From an uncultured Fibrobacter sp. (GTDB lineage: Bacteria; Fibrobacterota; Fibrobacteria; Fibrobacterales; Fibrobacteraceae): DNA of 64,000 nucleotides. Position 1 is the first letter of the stretch. The number at the start of each line of letters is the position of its first letter. Below, one piece after another: positions 31,936-40,563 of the stretch. The notes under the pieces were generated by a model that did not search any database, was not told the origin of the DNA, and saw only the letters and a program-made list of their open reading frames with translations. The DNA lies in assembly GCA_946183925.1 (NCBI GenBank), contig CAMHDS010000001.1, positions 62,001 to 126,000 of the forward strand. The letters are read 5' to 3'. The position numbers and the translations under genes are program-made.

Positions 31936-33687
31936 ATGATACTGAATAAGTTTCTCTCCCGGACGGAATACAGTTCTTACGAAGACCTATACAAGAACTT
32001 CAAGATTTCCATTCCGGAAAATTTCAACTTCGCCTACGACGTAGTAGACGAATACGCCAAAGAAGAACCCAAGCGCGAAGCCCTGGTCTGGTGCGACGAC
32101 GAAGATGAAAGCCATATTTTCACCTTCAAGGACTTGTCCCTGGCTTCCCAGCGTACGGCCAACTTTCTAGTAGAACAGGGAATCGTCAAGGGCGACCGGG
32201 TGATGCTTATCCTCCGCCGCCGTTATGAATTCTGGTTCTTCTTGCTGGCCCTGCACCGTGTAGGCGCCATCGCCATCCCGGCCACCAACATGCTGGCCGC
32301 CGAAGACCTGGAATACCGTTTCAAGGCCGCCGACGTAAAGATGGTGGTAACCTACGACGAGCCCGCCCTCCAGAAAGAGGTGGACAAGGCCAAGGCAAAG
32401 TGCCCCTCCGTAGAAAAGCTGGTGACCGTGGGCCAGACCGCCCGCCAGAACTGGGTCAGCTTCTACGACGACTACGAAATCTTCCCGGCCCACTTCCCGC
32501 GCCCCGAAGGAGATGCCGCCACCCACAATGACGATATCATGGTGGTGTACTTTACCAGCGGCACAAGCTCCAACCCCAAGATGGTGGCCCACACCTTTAC
32601 CTACCCCCTGGGACACATCGTTACCGCCAAGTACTGGCAGCACGTGGTAGACGGAGGCCGTCACCTGACAGTGGCAGAGACCGGCTGGGCCAAGGCCCTC
32701 TGGGGAAAAATTTACGGACAGTGGATCGCAGGCTCTGCCGTGTTCACCTACGACATGAAGGTGTTCATCCCGGGCAAGCTCCTAGAGAAGATGGCCGAAT
32801 ACAAGGTCACCACCTTCTGCGCACCGCCCACCGTGTACCGCTACATTTTGCACCACGGACTTTCCAAGTACGACCTTTCCAGCCTCAAGTACTGCACCAC
32901 TGCAGGCGAGGCTTTGAACCTGGACATCTACAACCAGTTCTTTGAGCAGACGGGCATCCGCCTGCAAGAGGGCTACGGCCAGACGGAGCTGACCCTTACC
33001 ACCGGAAACTTCGGATGGGATATCCCGAAGCCGGGCTCCATCGGCAAGCCTTCGCCGGGCTACCGCATGGAAATCGTCAACGCCGAAGGCGAACCCTGCG
33101 GAGTGGACGAAGTAGGCGAACTGATTATCCAGATCGATCAGGGCAAGCCTTTCGGCATGTTCGGCGGCTACTACCGCGACGAAGAACGCACCGAGAAGGT
33201 GTTCGCAGGCGGAGTTTACCATACCGGCGACACCGCCACCCGCGACAAAGACGGGTACTTCTGGTTCGTAGGCCGCACCGACGACCTGATCAAGAGTTCC
33301 GGTTACCGCATCAGCCCCTTCGAAGTGGAAGAAGTGCTCCACAAGCACCCCGCCGTACTGGAAGTGGCCGTCACAGGCATCGAGGACAAGGACCGCGGCC
33401 AGGCCGTAAAGGCTACCATCGTGCTCCAGAAGGGTTACGAGGCCTCCAAGGAACTGTCCAAGGAAATCCAGCTGTTCGCCAAGAAGATCGCCGCAAGCTA
33501 CAAGAGCCCCCGCATCATCGACTTCGTGACTGAACTGCCCAAGACCATTAGCGGAAAGATCCGCCGTGCCACCATCCGCGACAAGGACAAGGAGCAGGCA
33601 GATCAGGCATCGCAAGCGGAATCCGCAAACGACGCTTCCACAAGCCCCGCCACCGAAACACAAGCAAGCGAGAATAAAGAAGCCTAA
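31936..33687 (+). CDS. AMP-forming acyl-CoA synthetase, medium/short-chain type
   Basis: 583 residues. ATP-dependent thioesterification of a carboxylic acid to CoA. Motifs: VYFTSGTSSNPKMVAHT (P-loop), EGYGQTELT, YHTGDTATRDKDGYFWFVGRTDDLIKSSGYR (hinge) and PKTISGKIRRATIRDK (catalytic Lys). N-terminal FNFAYDVVDEYAKEEPKREAL is like ACSM-type butyrate/medium-chain and acetyl-like synthetases, not long-chain FadD. The last 30 residues are a Ala/Ser/Glu tail of low complexity. It is 3 bp from the transporter gene. Likely substrates are short or branched acids; not determinable directly. Confidence 0.88.
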   Translation: MILNKFLSRTEYSSYEDLYKNFKISIPENFNFAYDVVDEYAKEEPKREALVWCDDEDESHIFTFKDLSLASQRTANFLVEQGIVKGDRVMLILRRRYEFWFFLLALHRVGAIAIPATNMLAAEDLEYRFKAADVKMVVTYDEPALQKEVDKAKAKCPSVEKLVTVGQTARQNWVSFYDDYEIFPAHFPRPEGDAATHNDDIMVVYFTSGTSSNPKMVAHTFTYPLGHIVTAKYWQHVVDGGRHLTVAETGWAKALWGKIYGQWIAGSAVFTYDMKVFIPGKLLEKMAEYKVTTFCAPPTVYRYILHHGLSKYDLSSLKYCTTAGEALNLDIYNQFFEQTGIRLQEGYGQTELTLTTGNFGWDIPKPGSIGKPSPGYRMEIVNAEGEPCGVDEVGELIIQIDQGKPFGMFGGYYRDEERTEKVFAGGVYHTGDTATRDKDGYFWFVGRTDDLIKSSGYRISPFEVEEVLHKHPAVLEVAVTGIEDKDRGQAVKATIVLQKGYEASKELSKEIQLFAKKIAASYKSPRIIDFVTELPKTISGKIRRATIRDKDKEQADQASQAESANDASTSPATETQASENKEA

Positions 33688-33690
33688 GAC

Positions 33691-34857
33691 ATGAACAACC
33701 GCATCCTCAACATTCTCGTTCCGGGAATCGGGCTCCCCCTTTCCCTGGGCACCGTCTACAACTATTCCCAGTACTCCGTCAACATCATGGAGTGCTTCGG
33801 AATTTCCAAGTTCCAGGCGGACATCGGTTTCACCCTGATCACCTTCTTCTTGGGGATGTGCGCCGCAACCTTCGGGCGCATGGTGGAACTGAACCCTAAG
33901 AGGATGTCGGTGGTTTCTACTACCCTGTTTGCCATCGGTATGTTCACCCTGTTTGCCGCCACCAAGTTCGGCATACTCCCGCTGTACTACATCGGCTGCT
34001 CCTTCATGGGAGCGGGAACGGGTATCGGCTACGTGTGCCCCATCAAGCAGTTGCTCTCCAACTTCAGCGACCACAAGGGCCTGGCCTCCGGACTTGCCAT
34101 TACCGGGTTTGGCGCAGGCAAGTTCGTTGCCGCCCCTGCCATCGAGGCACTTCTTGCAAACTTTGAACTGCCCTACCTGTTCCTGATTCTCGGATGCGCC
34201 TTCCTTACGGTCATGTCCGTATGCTCCTGGCTGTTCCGCCCCAATCCGGCCTTCATCATGACCAAGAAGACAGCCATTCCCTTCAAGGACCTGGTCCACA
34301 CCAAGTTCCTGACCATGGAATACGTTTCCATCTGGGTCATGTTCTGCATCAACATTTCCTGTGGTCTCGCCCTCATCGCCCAGGAAAAGAGCCTCCTGAA
34401 ATACCTGGGCTTCAAAGAAATTGCCCTCATCATGGCCCTTACCGCCGTGTTCAACGTGCTGGGCCGTTTCGGCATGAGCACCCTTTCTGACTATATCGGC
34501 CGTAAGGGAGCCTACCACTACGTCTGCTCCCTCAGCATCTTGGCGGCATTCCTCTGCTACACTGAACAGGCCTGGCTTGCCATTTGCGGTATCATGATGG
34601 TGGAATTCGCCTACGGCGGAAACTTCTCCGTACTGCCTAGTCTTCTGGCCAAGCGTTTCGGGACCTCCTGCGTTTCCACGGTACACGCCATGACATTATC
34701 CGGCTGGGGTATCGCGGGCATCATCGGCCCTACCCTCGGAAACATCTTTACGGGGAACAACCTGTTCCTGGTGCTAGGCGGACTTTACCTGTTCGGGTTC
34801 ACCATGATGGAAATCTTCGTGAAAAGGGATTCCCATCAGGAGATTAGGGGAGTATAA
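33691..34857 (+). CDS. MFS transporter, oxalate/formate antiporter-like (OFA) family
   Basis: 388 residues, about 12 TM helices. N-terminal PGIGLPLSLGTVYNYSQYSV and the ITFFLGMCAATFGRMVE loop fit the OFA branch; GAGTGIGYVCPIKQL and GRFGMSTLSDYIGRKGAYH are the conserved inter-helix motifs in both halves. OFA members carry small carboxylates. Starts 3 bp after the acyl-CoA synthetase stop, so uptake and activation are probably coupled. Its TAA stop is also the first bases of structured element B. Confidence 0.85.
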   Translation: MNNRILNILVPGIGLPLSLGTVYNYSQYSVNIMECFGISKFQADIGFTLITFFLGMCAATFGRMVELNPKRMSVVSTTLFAIGMFTLFAATKFGILPLYYIGCSFMGAGTGIGYVCPIKQLLSNFSDHKGLASGLAITGFGAGKFVAAPAIEALLANFELPYLFLILGCAFLTVMSVCSWLFRPNPAFIMTKKTAIPFKDLVHTKFLTMEYVSIWVMFCINISCGLALIAQEKSLLKYLGFKEIALIMALTAVFNVLGRFGMSTLSDYIGRKGAYHYVCSLSILAAFLCYTEQAWLAICGIMMVEFAYGGNFSVLPSLLAKRFGTSCVSTVHAMTLSGWGIAGIIGPTLGNIFTGNNLFLVLGGLYLFGFTMMEIFVKRDSHQEIRGV

Positions 34858-34950
34858 CGACCGTTCGCACTAAATTCAGGTGCTACATCTCCGGCCGGTG
34901 CTCACTCTCGCAACCACGCCTCGTTAATACGAGGCGTTTGTTGCTCACGG
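34858..34950 (+). repeat. Structured intergenic element, copy B (93 nt)
   Basis: Shares with copy A the start AACGACCG, the CTCTCGCAACC box, a TTAATA loop and the GTTGCTCAC end. Stems differ but pair: CGCCTCG/CGAGGCG around TTAATA, GCAAC/GTTGC outside it, and GCACT with GGTGC upstream. The ends GACCG and CGGTC can also pair. It occupies exactly the bases between the MFS stop codon and the hemL stop codon. Confidence 0.65.
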
Positions 34951-36237
34951 TCATAAAGCTTTAAAAACTTTCCTGGCGGCATCGACGGTACGGTCGATGT
35001 CGTTTTCTGTATGGGCGGCACTCACGAAGATGGCCTCGAACTGGCTAGGGGCCAGGTAGATGCCCTGCTCCAGCATGCCCAAGAAATAACGACGGAACAG
35101 TTCCAGGTCAGATTTCTGCACATCGGCAAAACACTGCACCGGACCTTCGGTAAAGAAGATACAGCCCATGGAGCCCACCTGGTTTGTGGAAATCGCAATT
35201 CCCGCAGAGGCGGCTGCGTCCTTGAGGCCTTCCAGCAGGCACCTAGTCATCGATTCCGCATGCACGTAGTATTCGGGATGGGAGTTCAATTCTCGCATGG
35301 TGGCAAGACCTGCCGCCATGGCCACCGGGTTACCAGAAAGGGTTCCCGCCTGGTAGATTCCGCCCAAAGGTGCAATCTGCTGCATCACGTCCAGACGACC
35401 ACCGTAGGCGCCCACCGGCATGCCTCCGCCGATAATCTTTCCGAAAGTGGTCAAATCCGGCTTGATGCCGTACAGTCCCTGGGCGCAGTGGATCCCTACG
35501 CGGAAACCCGTCATCACCTCGTCCACAATCAGGAGGGCGCCGTGCTTCTGGGTCTCTTCGGAAAGGGCCTGCAAAAATTCCGGCCTGGCGGGCACTACCC
35601 CCATATTTCCGGCCACAGGCTCCACAATTACGCCGGCAATTTCGTCGCCAATCTGGTCGAACAGTTCCCTAACTCCCGCCACATCGTTGTACTGTAGCGT
35701 GAGCGTATACTTTGCGAGGTCCGCCGGAACGCCCTTGCTGCTGGGCTTGCCCGTAGTGAGCATCCCCGAGCCCGCCTTGATAAGCAGGCTGTCGCTATGG
35801 CCATGGTAACAGCCTTCAAACTTCACAATCTTGTCGCGTCCCGTAAACCCGCGAGCCGCACGGATGGCGCTCATGGTGGCCTCTGTGCCACTGTTCACCA
35901 TGCGGATCATCTCCACGCTGGGCACCAGGCTCATCACCAGCTTAGCCAGTTCCGATTCTAGTCCACAGGGGGCACCAAAACTAAGGCCATTCTTGGCAGT
36001 CTCTGCCACCGCGCTAATAACCGCATCGTGAGCATGTCCCAAAAGCATGGGGCCCCAGCTGCCCACGTAATCGATATAGTCGTTACCGTCCACATCGTAG
36101 ATGTGGCTACCCTTCGCGCGGGCGATAAAAGGAGGTGTGGCCCCCACGTTGCTGTATGCACGTACCGGGCTGTTCACGCCGCCCGGCATCAAATTCTTGG
36201 CTTCGGTAAAAAGTTTTTCGCTAATGGAGTGGTTCAT
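34951..36237 (-). CDS. hemL: Glutamate-1-semialdehyde 2,1-aminomutase HemL
   Basis: 428 residues from ATG 36237 (an in-frame TTG at 36246 is less likely). PLP enzyme of the C5 pathway that makes 5-aminolevulinate. Motifs: [37 protein letters not shown], and the PLP lysine K267 in [17 protein letters not shown]. Full length. hemB lies upstream on the same strand with a lipoprotein gene between; hemA is not in the window. Confidence 0.96.
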   Translation of the reverse strand: MNHSISEKLFTEAKNLMPGGVNSPVRAYSNVGATPPFIARAKGSHIYDVDGNDYIDYVGSWGPMLLGHAHDAVISAVAETAKNGLSFGAPCGLESELAKLVMSLVPSVEMIRMVNSGTEATMSAIRAARGFTGRDKIVKFEGCYHGHSDSLLIKAGSGMLTTGKPSSKGVPADLAKYTLTLQYNDVAGVRELFDQIGDEIAGVIVEPVAGNMGVVPARPEFLQALSEETQKHGALLIVDEVMTGFRVGIHCAQGLYGIKPDLTTFGKIIGGGMPVGAYGGRLDVMQQIAPLGGIYQAGTLSGNPVAMAAGLATMRELNSHPEYYVHAESMTRCLLEGLKDAAASAGIAISTNQVGSMGCIFFTEGPVQCFADVQKSDLELFRRYFLGMLEQGIYLAPSQFEAIFVSAAHTENDIDRTVDAARKVFKAL

Positions 36238-36251
36238 AGCCCCCAAAATAG

Positions 36252-36280
36252 AAAATCCAGCCCGAGGGCTGGACTTTTTT
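36252..36280 (-). terminator. Terminator of the 107-residue lipoprotein gene
   Basis: Minus strand TCCAGCC-CTCG-GGCTGGA followed by TTTTC; it separates the lipoprotein gene from hemL. On the plus strand the hairpin is also followed by T residues. Confidence 0.8.
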
Positions 36281-36303
36281 AAAGGTATTCGCTTTTTTAG
36301 CGA

Positions 36304-36627
36304 TTATTCGGCAGACATCTTATTGAAGTTTTCGCAACCTGCTTCGGCCATTTTCTTCAGGTCATCAGCTGTAAGTTCTCCGGCATCCTCTTCCGTGTTA
36401 TTATCGGGGAAGTCGGAATAAGTAATGAGAATCTTGCCGCCTTCAAGTTTCCAAGTCGTTTCACTAGTGCCATAGCCCGGAACCGTCTGCACCATCGTTG
36501 CAGAGTTTTCTCCCGTCTTGACTTCGCACTTGGGGTCGGAACCACCAGCGGAAGAAGAAGAGTCATCGCCACAAGCGGTGAAGATAGCGGCAGCGCCGAG
36601 AGCGGCAAGAAGCATGAGTTTTTTCAT
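36304..36627 (-). CDS. Small lipoprotein beginning CGDDSSSS, unknown
   Basis: 107 residues from ATG 36627 (GGAG upstream at suitable distance); the longer open frame has no signal peptide. Lipobox FTACGDDSSSS, with the same C-G-D-D-S-S-S start as the 4573 lipoprotein. The mature part has two Cys (KCEVK and GCENF), a small beta-rich segment with TWKLEGGKILITYSDFP and an acidic helix ELTADDLKKMAEAG. No family recognised. It sits between hemB and hemL but has its own terminator. Confidence 0.65.
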   Translation of the reverse strand: MKKLMLLAALGAAAIFTACGDDSSSSAGGSDPKCEVKTGENSATMVQTVPGYGTSETTWKLEGGKILITYSDFPDNNTEEDAGELTADDLKKMAEAGCENFNKMSAE

Positions 36628-36731
36628 TTTTATTCTCCATTGATATGAATTGTGTTTCGGTTGCCTTAAATATATATTCAAATAAGGCAAATAACCCATA
36701 ACCATCCAACTTTATTGTAAAAATACTTTTA

Positions 36732-37700
36732 CTAAATCCAAAGACCCTTTTCCAGCACCTCTTTGGCATGGTAGGTAATGATGACGTCGGCGCCCGCCCG
36801 CTTGAATGCAAGCAGGTTTTCACGAATGATGGCATCTTCGTCGATAAGGCCAAGGTTTGCGGCAGCCTTCACCATGGCGTATTCACCGCTCACGTTGTAA
36901 ACCGCCACAGGCACGTCACTGACTTCAGCGGTCTGGCGGAGCACATCCAAAAAGGCAAGACCCGGCTTCACCATCACGATGTCGGCACCTTCTTCCAGAT
37001 CCAGTTCCACCTCCCGCAGGGCCTCGCGACCATTGCGCACGTCCATCTGGTAGCCCCTGCGGTTACCGCACTGGGGGGCAGAACCCGCAGCCTCACGGAA
37101 AGGTCCGTAATAGGCGCTGGCGAACTTCGCGCTGTAAGACATAATCGGCGTCATCTTGAAACCGTTTTCGTCCAACTTTTCGCGAATGGCCGCCACGCGG
37201 CCGTCCATCATGTCGCTGGGGGCCACCATGTCGGCACCGGCAACAGCATGGGACAGGGCGGTCTTCGCCAAAAGTTCCAGGGTAGCGTCGTTGTCCACTT
37301 CACCGTCCTTCAAAATGCCACAGTGTCCGTGACTCATATATTCGCAGAGGCAAACATCCGTAATGATGTAGAGTTCCGGGAACCTGGCCTTCAGGGCGCG
37401 GACCGCACGCTGGATAATACCATCATCGTCGTAGGCGGAACTGGCCATCTCGTCCTTCATGTCAGGAATGCCGAACAGCAGGATAGACTTTAGTCCCAGG
37501 GCCGCATAGCCGTCCACCTCTTTCAGCAATTCATCGATAGAAAAACGGAACTGCCCCGGCATAGACGGAATCTCTTCCTTAATTCCCGAACCCTCCTTTA
37601 CAAACAGCGGGTACACCAGGGATGCCGGATTCACAGCGGTTTCGGCAACCATGTTTCTGATGGTTTCATTCTTGCGCAGGCGACGGGGACGTTTAATCAT
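36732..37700 (-). CDS. hemB: Porphobilinogen synthase HemB (5-aminolevulinate dehydratase)
   Basis: 322 residues. Condenses two 5-aminolevulinates to porphobilinogen. The zinc-type cysteines C117, C119 and C127 are present in CLCEYMSHGHCG, so this is a Zn enzyme rather than the Mg/Asp-rich type. Schiff-base lysines K192 (SYSAKFAS) and K245 (VMVKPGLA) and the DMVAPSDMMDGR block are intact. Same strand as hemL, consistent with one tetrapyrrole locus. Confidence 0.96.
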   Translation of the reverse strand: MIKRPRRLRKNETIRNMVAETAVNPASLVYPLFVKEGSGIKEEIPSMPGQFRFSIDELLKEVDGYAALGLKSILLFGIPDMKDEMASSAYDDDGIIQRAVRALKARFPELYIITDVCLCEYMSHGHCGILKDGEVDNDATLELLAKTALSHAVAGADMVAPSDMMDGRVAAIREKLDENGFKMTPIMSYSAKFASAYYGPFREAAGSAPQCGNRRGYQMDVRNGREALREVELDLEEGADIVMVKPGLAFLDVLRQTAEVSDVPVAVYNVSGEYAMVKAAANLGLIDEDAIIRENLLAFKRAGADVIITYHAKEVLEKGLWI

Positions 37701-37762
37701 CTTCAGACCTTGGGTTTTTGGTTACAAGGATTAGGTTACTCGTCCAATATAACAAAAAAAGC

Positions 37763-37770
37763 TACATTTA
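37763..37770 (+). promoter_or_regulatory. TACATTTA promoter-like box for the 364-residue barrel gene
   Basis: TAnnTTTR match 30 bp before ATG 37800; no clear -35 box. Confidence 0.45.
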
Positions 37771-37799
37771 CCACCGAAAAACAATAGGAGTAGTATCTT

Positions 37800-38894
37800 A
37801 TGAAGTACGGTATCTTAAGTGCAGCCATTCTTGCGACAGGTGTTGCCGCCTACGCCGCAGATGCAGCAAGCGTCACTGACAACATGTCCCTCAAGGGCAA
37901 TGTCCAGACCCAGGTCACCAAGTCAATCAACGACCACGACAACAATTTCAGCAGCGGCTGGATTCGTGCCAACGTAGGTGGCCAGTACAAGAGCAACAAC
38001 CTGGACGGAACCATCATGCTCCGCATTTTCGCTCCGGAATTCGGCAACAAGAACGTAACAGATGTAGCCACCGACGAAAATGGCAATGCCAAGGCTACCA
38101 AGTCTGCACAAGACAAGATTCTCGCCGACCTCTACTGGGCAAACTACAAGTGGAAGGTCACAGACATTGACCAAATCAACCTGAAGATCGGTCGCTGGAA
38201 AACAGACTGGTCCCAGTCCACCCACTACGGCACCTACATCGACAAGGACCTGACCAAGCGCGGTCTCTGGATGCGCGACTATAGCCACAACGCCATCGAA
38301 CTGGGCTGGAAGCACCAAAACAACCAGCTGAACGCCATGCTCGCCACCAAGGACGGAAACGCCAACCAGGGATACCTACGTGTAGAAGACGACATGAAGT
38401 TCACCTTCCCGCTAGAAGTCAAGGCAGCCTACCGCGGAAACCTCATCGACGTGGTACAGAACACCGCCTACCTCACCCACCGTGTAGCCGCCTACGCAAG
38501 CTACTCCATTATTCCGAATCTGCGTCTCTATGGTGAATACGCCTGCATCTACACCCAAGATGACGACATCGACACCAAGGCTCCCAACTACATCGCTCCC
38601 GAATCCAAGTATTTCCAGCCGGGCATCTACTACCAGCCCACCTACGTTGGCCTGGAACTCCCGGTCCGCGTGGTTCCCATGATGAACATACTGCTTTCGA
38701 ACCTAATGGTGGAAGGCGAATACATCAACGACAGGCAGATTATGGCAGGCAGCAAGGCCGAAATGGATGACTGGGCATGGACAGTGGCCCTGGTCCGTAA
38801 CATCGGCAGTTCCAAACTGCAGTTCAGTGTCTACAGCGAAAACGAAGTCAGCGACGTGGCTCTCGCCTTCCGCCTCACCAGCACGATTAAATAA
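37800..38894 (+). CDS. Putative outer-membrane beta-barrel protein
   Basis: 364 residues with a signal peptide ending near AYAAD. The mature part alternates hydrophobic and polar residues in many short strands, rich in Tyr, Asn and Trp, for example IDQINLKIGRWKTDWSQ and HRVAAYASYSIIPNLRLYGEYA. The pattern is of a barrel of porin type; the family is not recognised and no plug or extra domain is visible. AGGAG lies 8 nt before the ATG. A terminator follows at 38914. Confidence 0.65.
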   Translation: MKYGILSAAILATGVAAYAADAASVTDNMSLKGNVQTQVTKSINDHDNNFSSGWIRANVGGQYKSNNLDGTIMLRIFAPEFGNKNVTDVATDENGNAKATKSAQDKILADLYWANYKWKVTDIDQINLKIGRWKTDWSQSTHYGTYIDKDLTKRGLWMRDYSHNAIELGWKHQNNQLNAMLATKDGNANQGYLRVEDDMKFTFPLEVKAAYRGNLIDVVQNTAYLTHRVAAYASYSIIPNLRLYGEYACIYTQDDDIDTKAPNYIAPESKYFQPGIYYQPTYVGLELPVRVVPMMNILLSNLMVEGEYINDRQIMAGSKAEMDDWAWTVALVRNIGSSKLQFSVYSENEVSDVALAFRLTSTIK

Positions 38895-38913
38895 TCAAAG
38901 TATAAAGTATAAG

Positions 38914-38943
38914 AAAGGGCGAGCCATCTGACTCGCCTTTTTT
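38914..38943 (+). terminator. Terminator of the barrel gene
   Basis: GGCGAG - 8 nt - CTCGCC followed by six T. Short AAGTATA repeats precede it. Confidence 0.85.
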
Positions 38944-38979
38944 ATTTCGTCATGGCGGCCACCAATCCGCCATCTAGAA

Positions 38980-39915
38980 TCACGGAGCAGGCGCTGGTGC
39001 AGCAGGCTGAGCGTCCGCTGCCGGTGTTTCCGCAGCGGGTGCGCTTGCCTCAGGCCCATTCGATGGTTCGGCAGCCTTGGGGCCAGCCTGGGTTTCCTGT
39101 TCCAGAATCTCCTGCAAAATTTCCGCAGCCTGTTCGAATTCTCCCGAAGTAGAGCATGTCTTGCTGTTCAAAATCTTCTGCAGGTACTGTTTCTGCATGT
39201 CCACGTTGCCTTCGGTGCTATAGATAGCCGCCAACTTGAACATGGTGGTACAGACCTTCTGGCCTTCGGGGAATGCGTCGGCAAGGCTGGTGAACACCTT
39301 CTTTGCCTTTTCTACCTGATTAGCGTCAATCAAGCAGAGGGCCATCCAGTACAGGGAATTTTCCCCAAGCTCTCCGGTCTTCATCTGCTCATAGACCTGC
39401 TTGAACCCGGCGTAGGCCAGCTTGTATTCACCGCGATGGTAATCGGAACGGGCCGTATTGAACATGGCTTCGGCTTCCACCAGCTTTTCAGCTTCCCGCT
39501 CTAGGCTGTCCATAGAGATGGGTGCTGTGGGAGCGCCACTGACCACAACCTTCTTGGCCAAAATCTTGTCGCTCTTGCCCAACAGCATATCCAAACGGTA
39601 AATGATTTCCTCTTGCCTGGAATCGTTCCTTTCCGATTCGTCGCCCATACGGCGCGACAACATAGTCACTTCGGCCATCATGCGCTTTTGCACCAGGGCA
39701 GAAGCCTCCAGTTGAGCCTTCAGGCTATCCATCTCCGCACGCAGGGAATCGTTCTCTGCAGAGAGTTTCAGCACGGCAGAATCCAGACCCTGCTGCATAC
39801 CCGTCTGTACATCGCTCCCCACCGCCTTCATCTCCTCAGTGCGGAGCATAGTTATCTTGGAGCAACCGACAAGCGCAAACGCAATCGACACTATTCCAAT
39901 AGCAATTTTTTTCAT
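38980..39915 (-). CDS. cpoB: CpoB/YbgF-like lipoprotein of the Tol-Pal system
   Basis: 311 residues from ATG 39915. Lipobox LVGCSK; then a coiled coil (about 30-110: ENDSLRAEMDSLKAQLEAS), TPR-like repeats (about 150-270: ARSDYHRGEYKLAYAGFKQVYE, YWMALCLIDANQVEKAKKVF) and a Pro/Ala tail. CpoB coordinates Tol-Pal with peptidoglycan synthesis at division and is normally the last gene of the operon, as here. Unlike E. coli CpoB it appears lipidated. Confidence 0.85.
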   Translation of the reverse strand: MKKIAIGIVSIAFALVGCSKITMLRTEEMKAVGSDVQTGMQQGLDSAVLKLSAENDSLRAEMDSLKAQLEASALVQKRMMAEVTMLSRRMGDESERNDSRQEEIIYRLDMLLGKSDKILAKKVVVSGAPTAPISMDSLEREAEKLVEAEAMFNTARSDYHRGEYKLAYAGFKQVYEQMKTGELGENSLYWMALCLIDANQVEKAKKVFTSLADAFPEGQKVCTTMFKLAAIYSTEGNVDMQKQYLQKILNSKTCSTSGEFEQAAEILQEILEQETQAGPKAAEPSNGPEASAPAAETPAADAQPAAPAPAP

Positions 39916-39941
39916 GTTCAACCGCTTTATTTTTCTACGAC

Positions 39942-39978
39942 AATTCTTAATTCCGAAATCCAAATTTCGAATTAAAAA
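39942..39978. repeat. 7-bp periodic tract inside the tol-pal operon
   Basis: AATTCTT, AATTCCG, AAATCCA, AATTTCG, AATTAAA between the pal stop and the cpoB start. Related to the perfect AATTCCG tract at 48709. Confidence 0.75.
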
Positions 39979-40563
39979 CTACTGCTTGATATTCACGCGG
40001 AAGTTGGCACGACGGTTCTGGGAATAGGCTTCTTCCGTTTCACCAGCAGCCTTGGGAGCTTCCTTACCGTAACTCACCGATTCCATACGGCTGTTCTCGA
40101 TACCATAGGCGGCCAGGAATTCCTTCACCTTCATGGCGCGCTTTGCACCCAAAGTAAAGTTGTAGTCTTCTGTACCGCGGGCATCGGTGTGGCCTTCGAT
40201 AGTGATGGTGAAGCGTTGTTCCTTCAGCAACAACTCGCCCACCTGGGCCAACAGTTCCTTGGCCTTTTCCGTCAGTTCGGAACGGTCAAAGTCAAAGTAA
40301 ACGTCCTCGGACATAATCTGGTTGATGAGTGCTTCCAGGCGGGCGCGTTCCGCTTCCAGGCGTTCAGCCTCTAGGCGGGCCTGTTCGGCAGCCAGGGAAT
40401 CAGCCTGTGCCTGGGTCATAGCCGGTTCTGCACTCTGGGCGGCATCTGCAGCAGGAGCTGCATTTGCGGCAGGGTCAGTCTGGGGCTGCTGCTTCTTGGC
40501 GCAAGCCACCAGGGCAAGGCACGCCACGCTAGAAATCAATGCAATCTTGACGATGTTCTTCAT
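39979..40563 (-). CDS. pal: Peptidoglycan-associated lipoprotein Pal
   Basis: 194 residues. Lipobox LVACAKK, an Ala/Gln/Glu helical linker (25-75), then an OmpA-like domain with VYFDFDRSELTEKAKELL, ITIEGHTDARGTEDYNFTLGAKRA (diaminopimelate-binding Asp/Arg positions) and NRRANF. It anchors the outer membrane to peptidoglycan. The start overlaps the tolB stop by ATGA. Confidence 0.92.
   Translation of the reverse strand: MKNIVKIALISSVACLALVACAKKQQPQTDPAANAAPAADAAQSAEPAMTQAQADSLAAEQARLEAERLEAERARLEALINQIMSEDVYFDFDRSELTEKAKELLAQVGELLLKEQRFTITIEGHTDARGTEDYNFTLGAKRAMKVKEFLAAYGIENSRMESVSYGKEAPKAAGETEEAYSQNRRANFRVNIKQ

Noticed and set aside
32782-34686. Long minus-strand open frame across the acyl-CoA synthetase and MFS genes
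   Set aside because: It spans two adjacent genes with intact motifs on the plus strand; its translation is low-complexity and lacks a start context.
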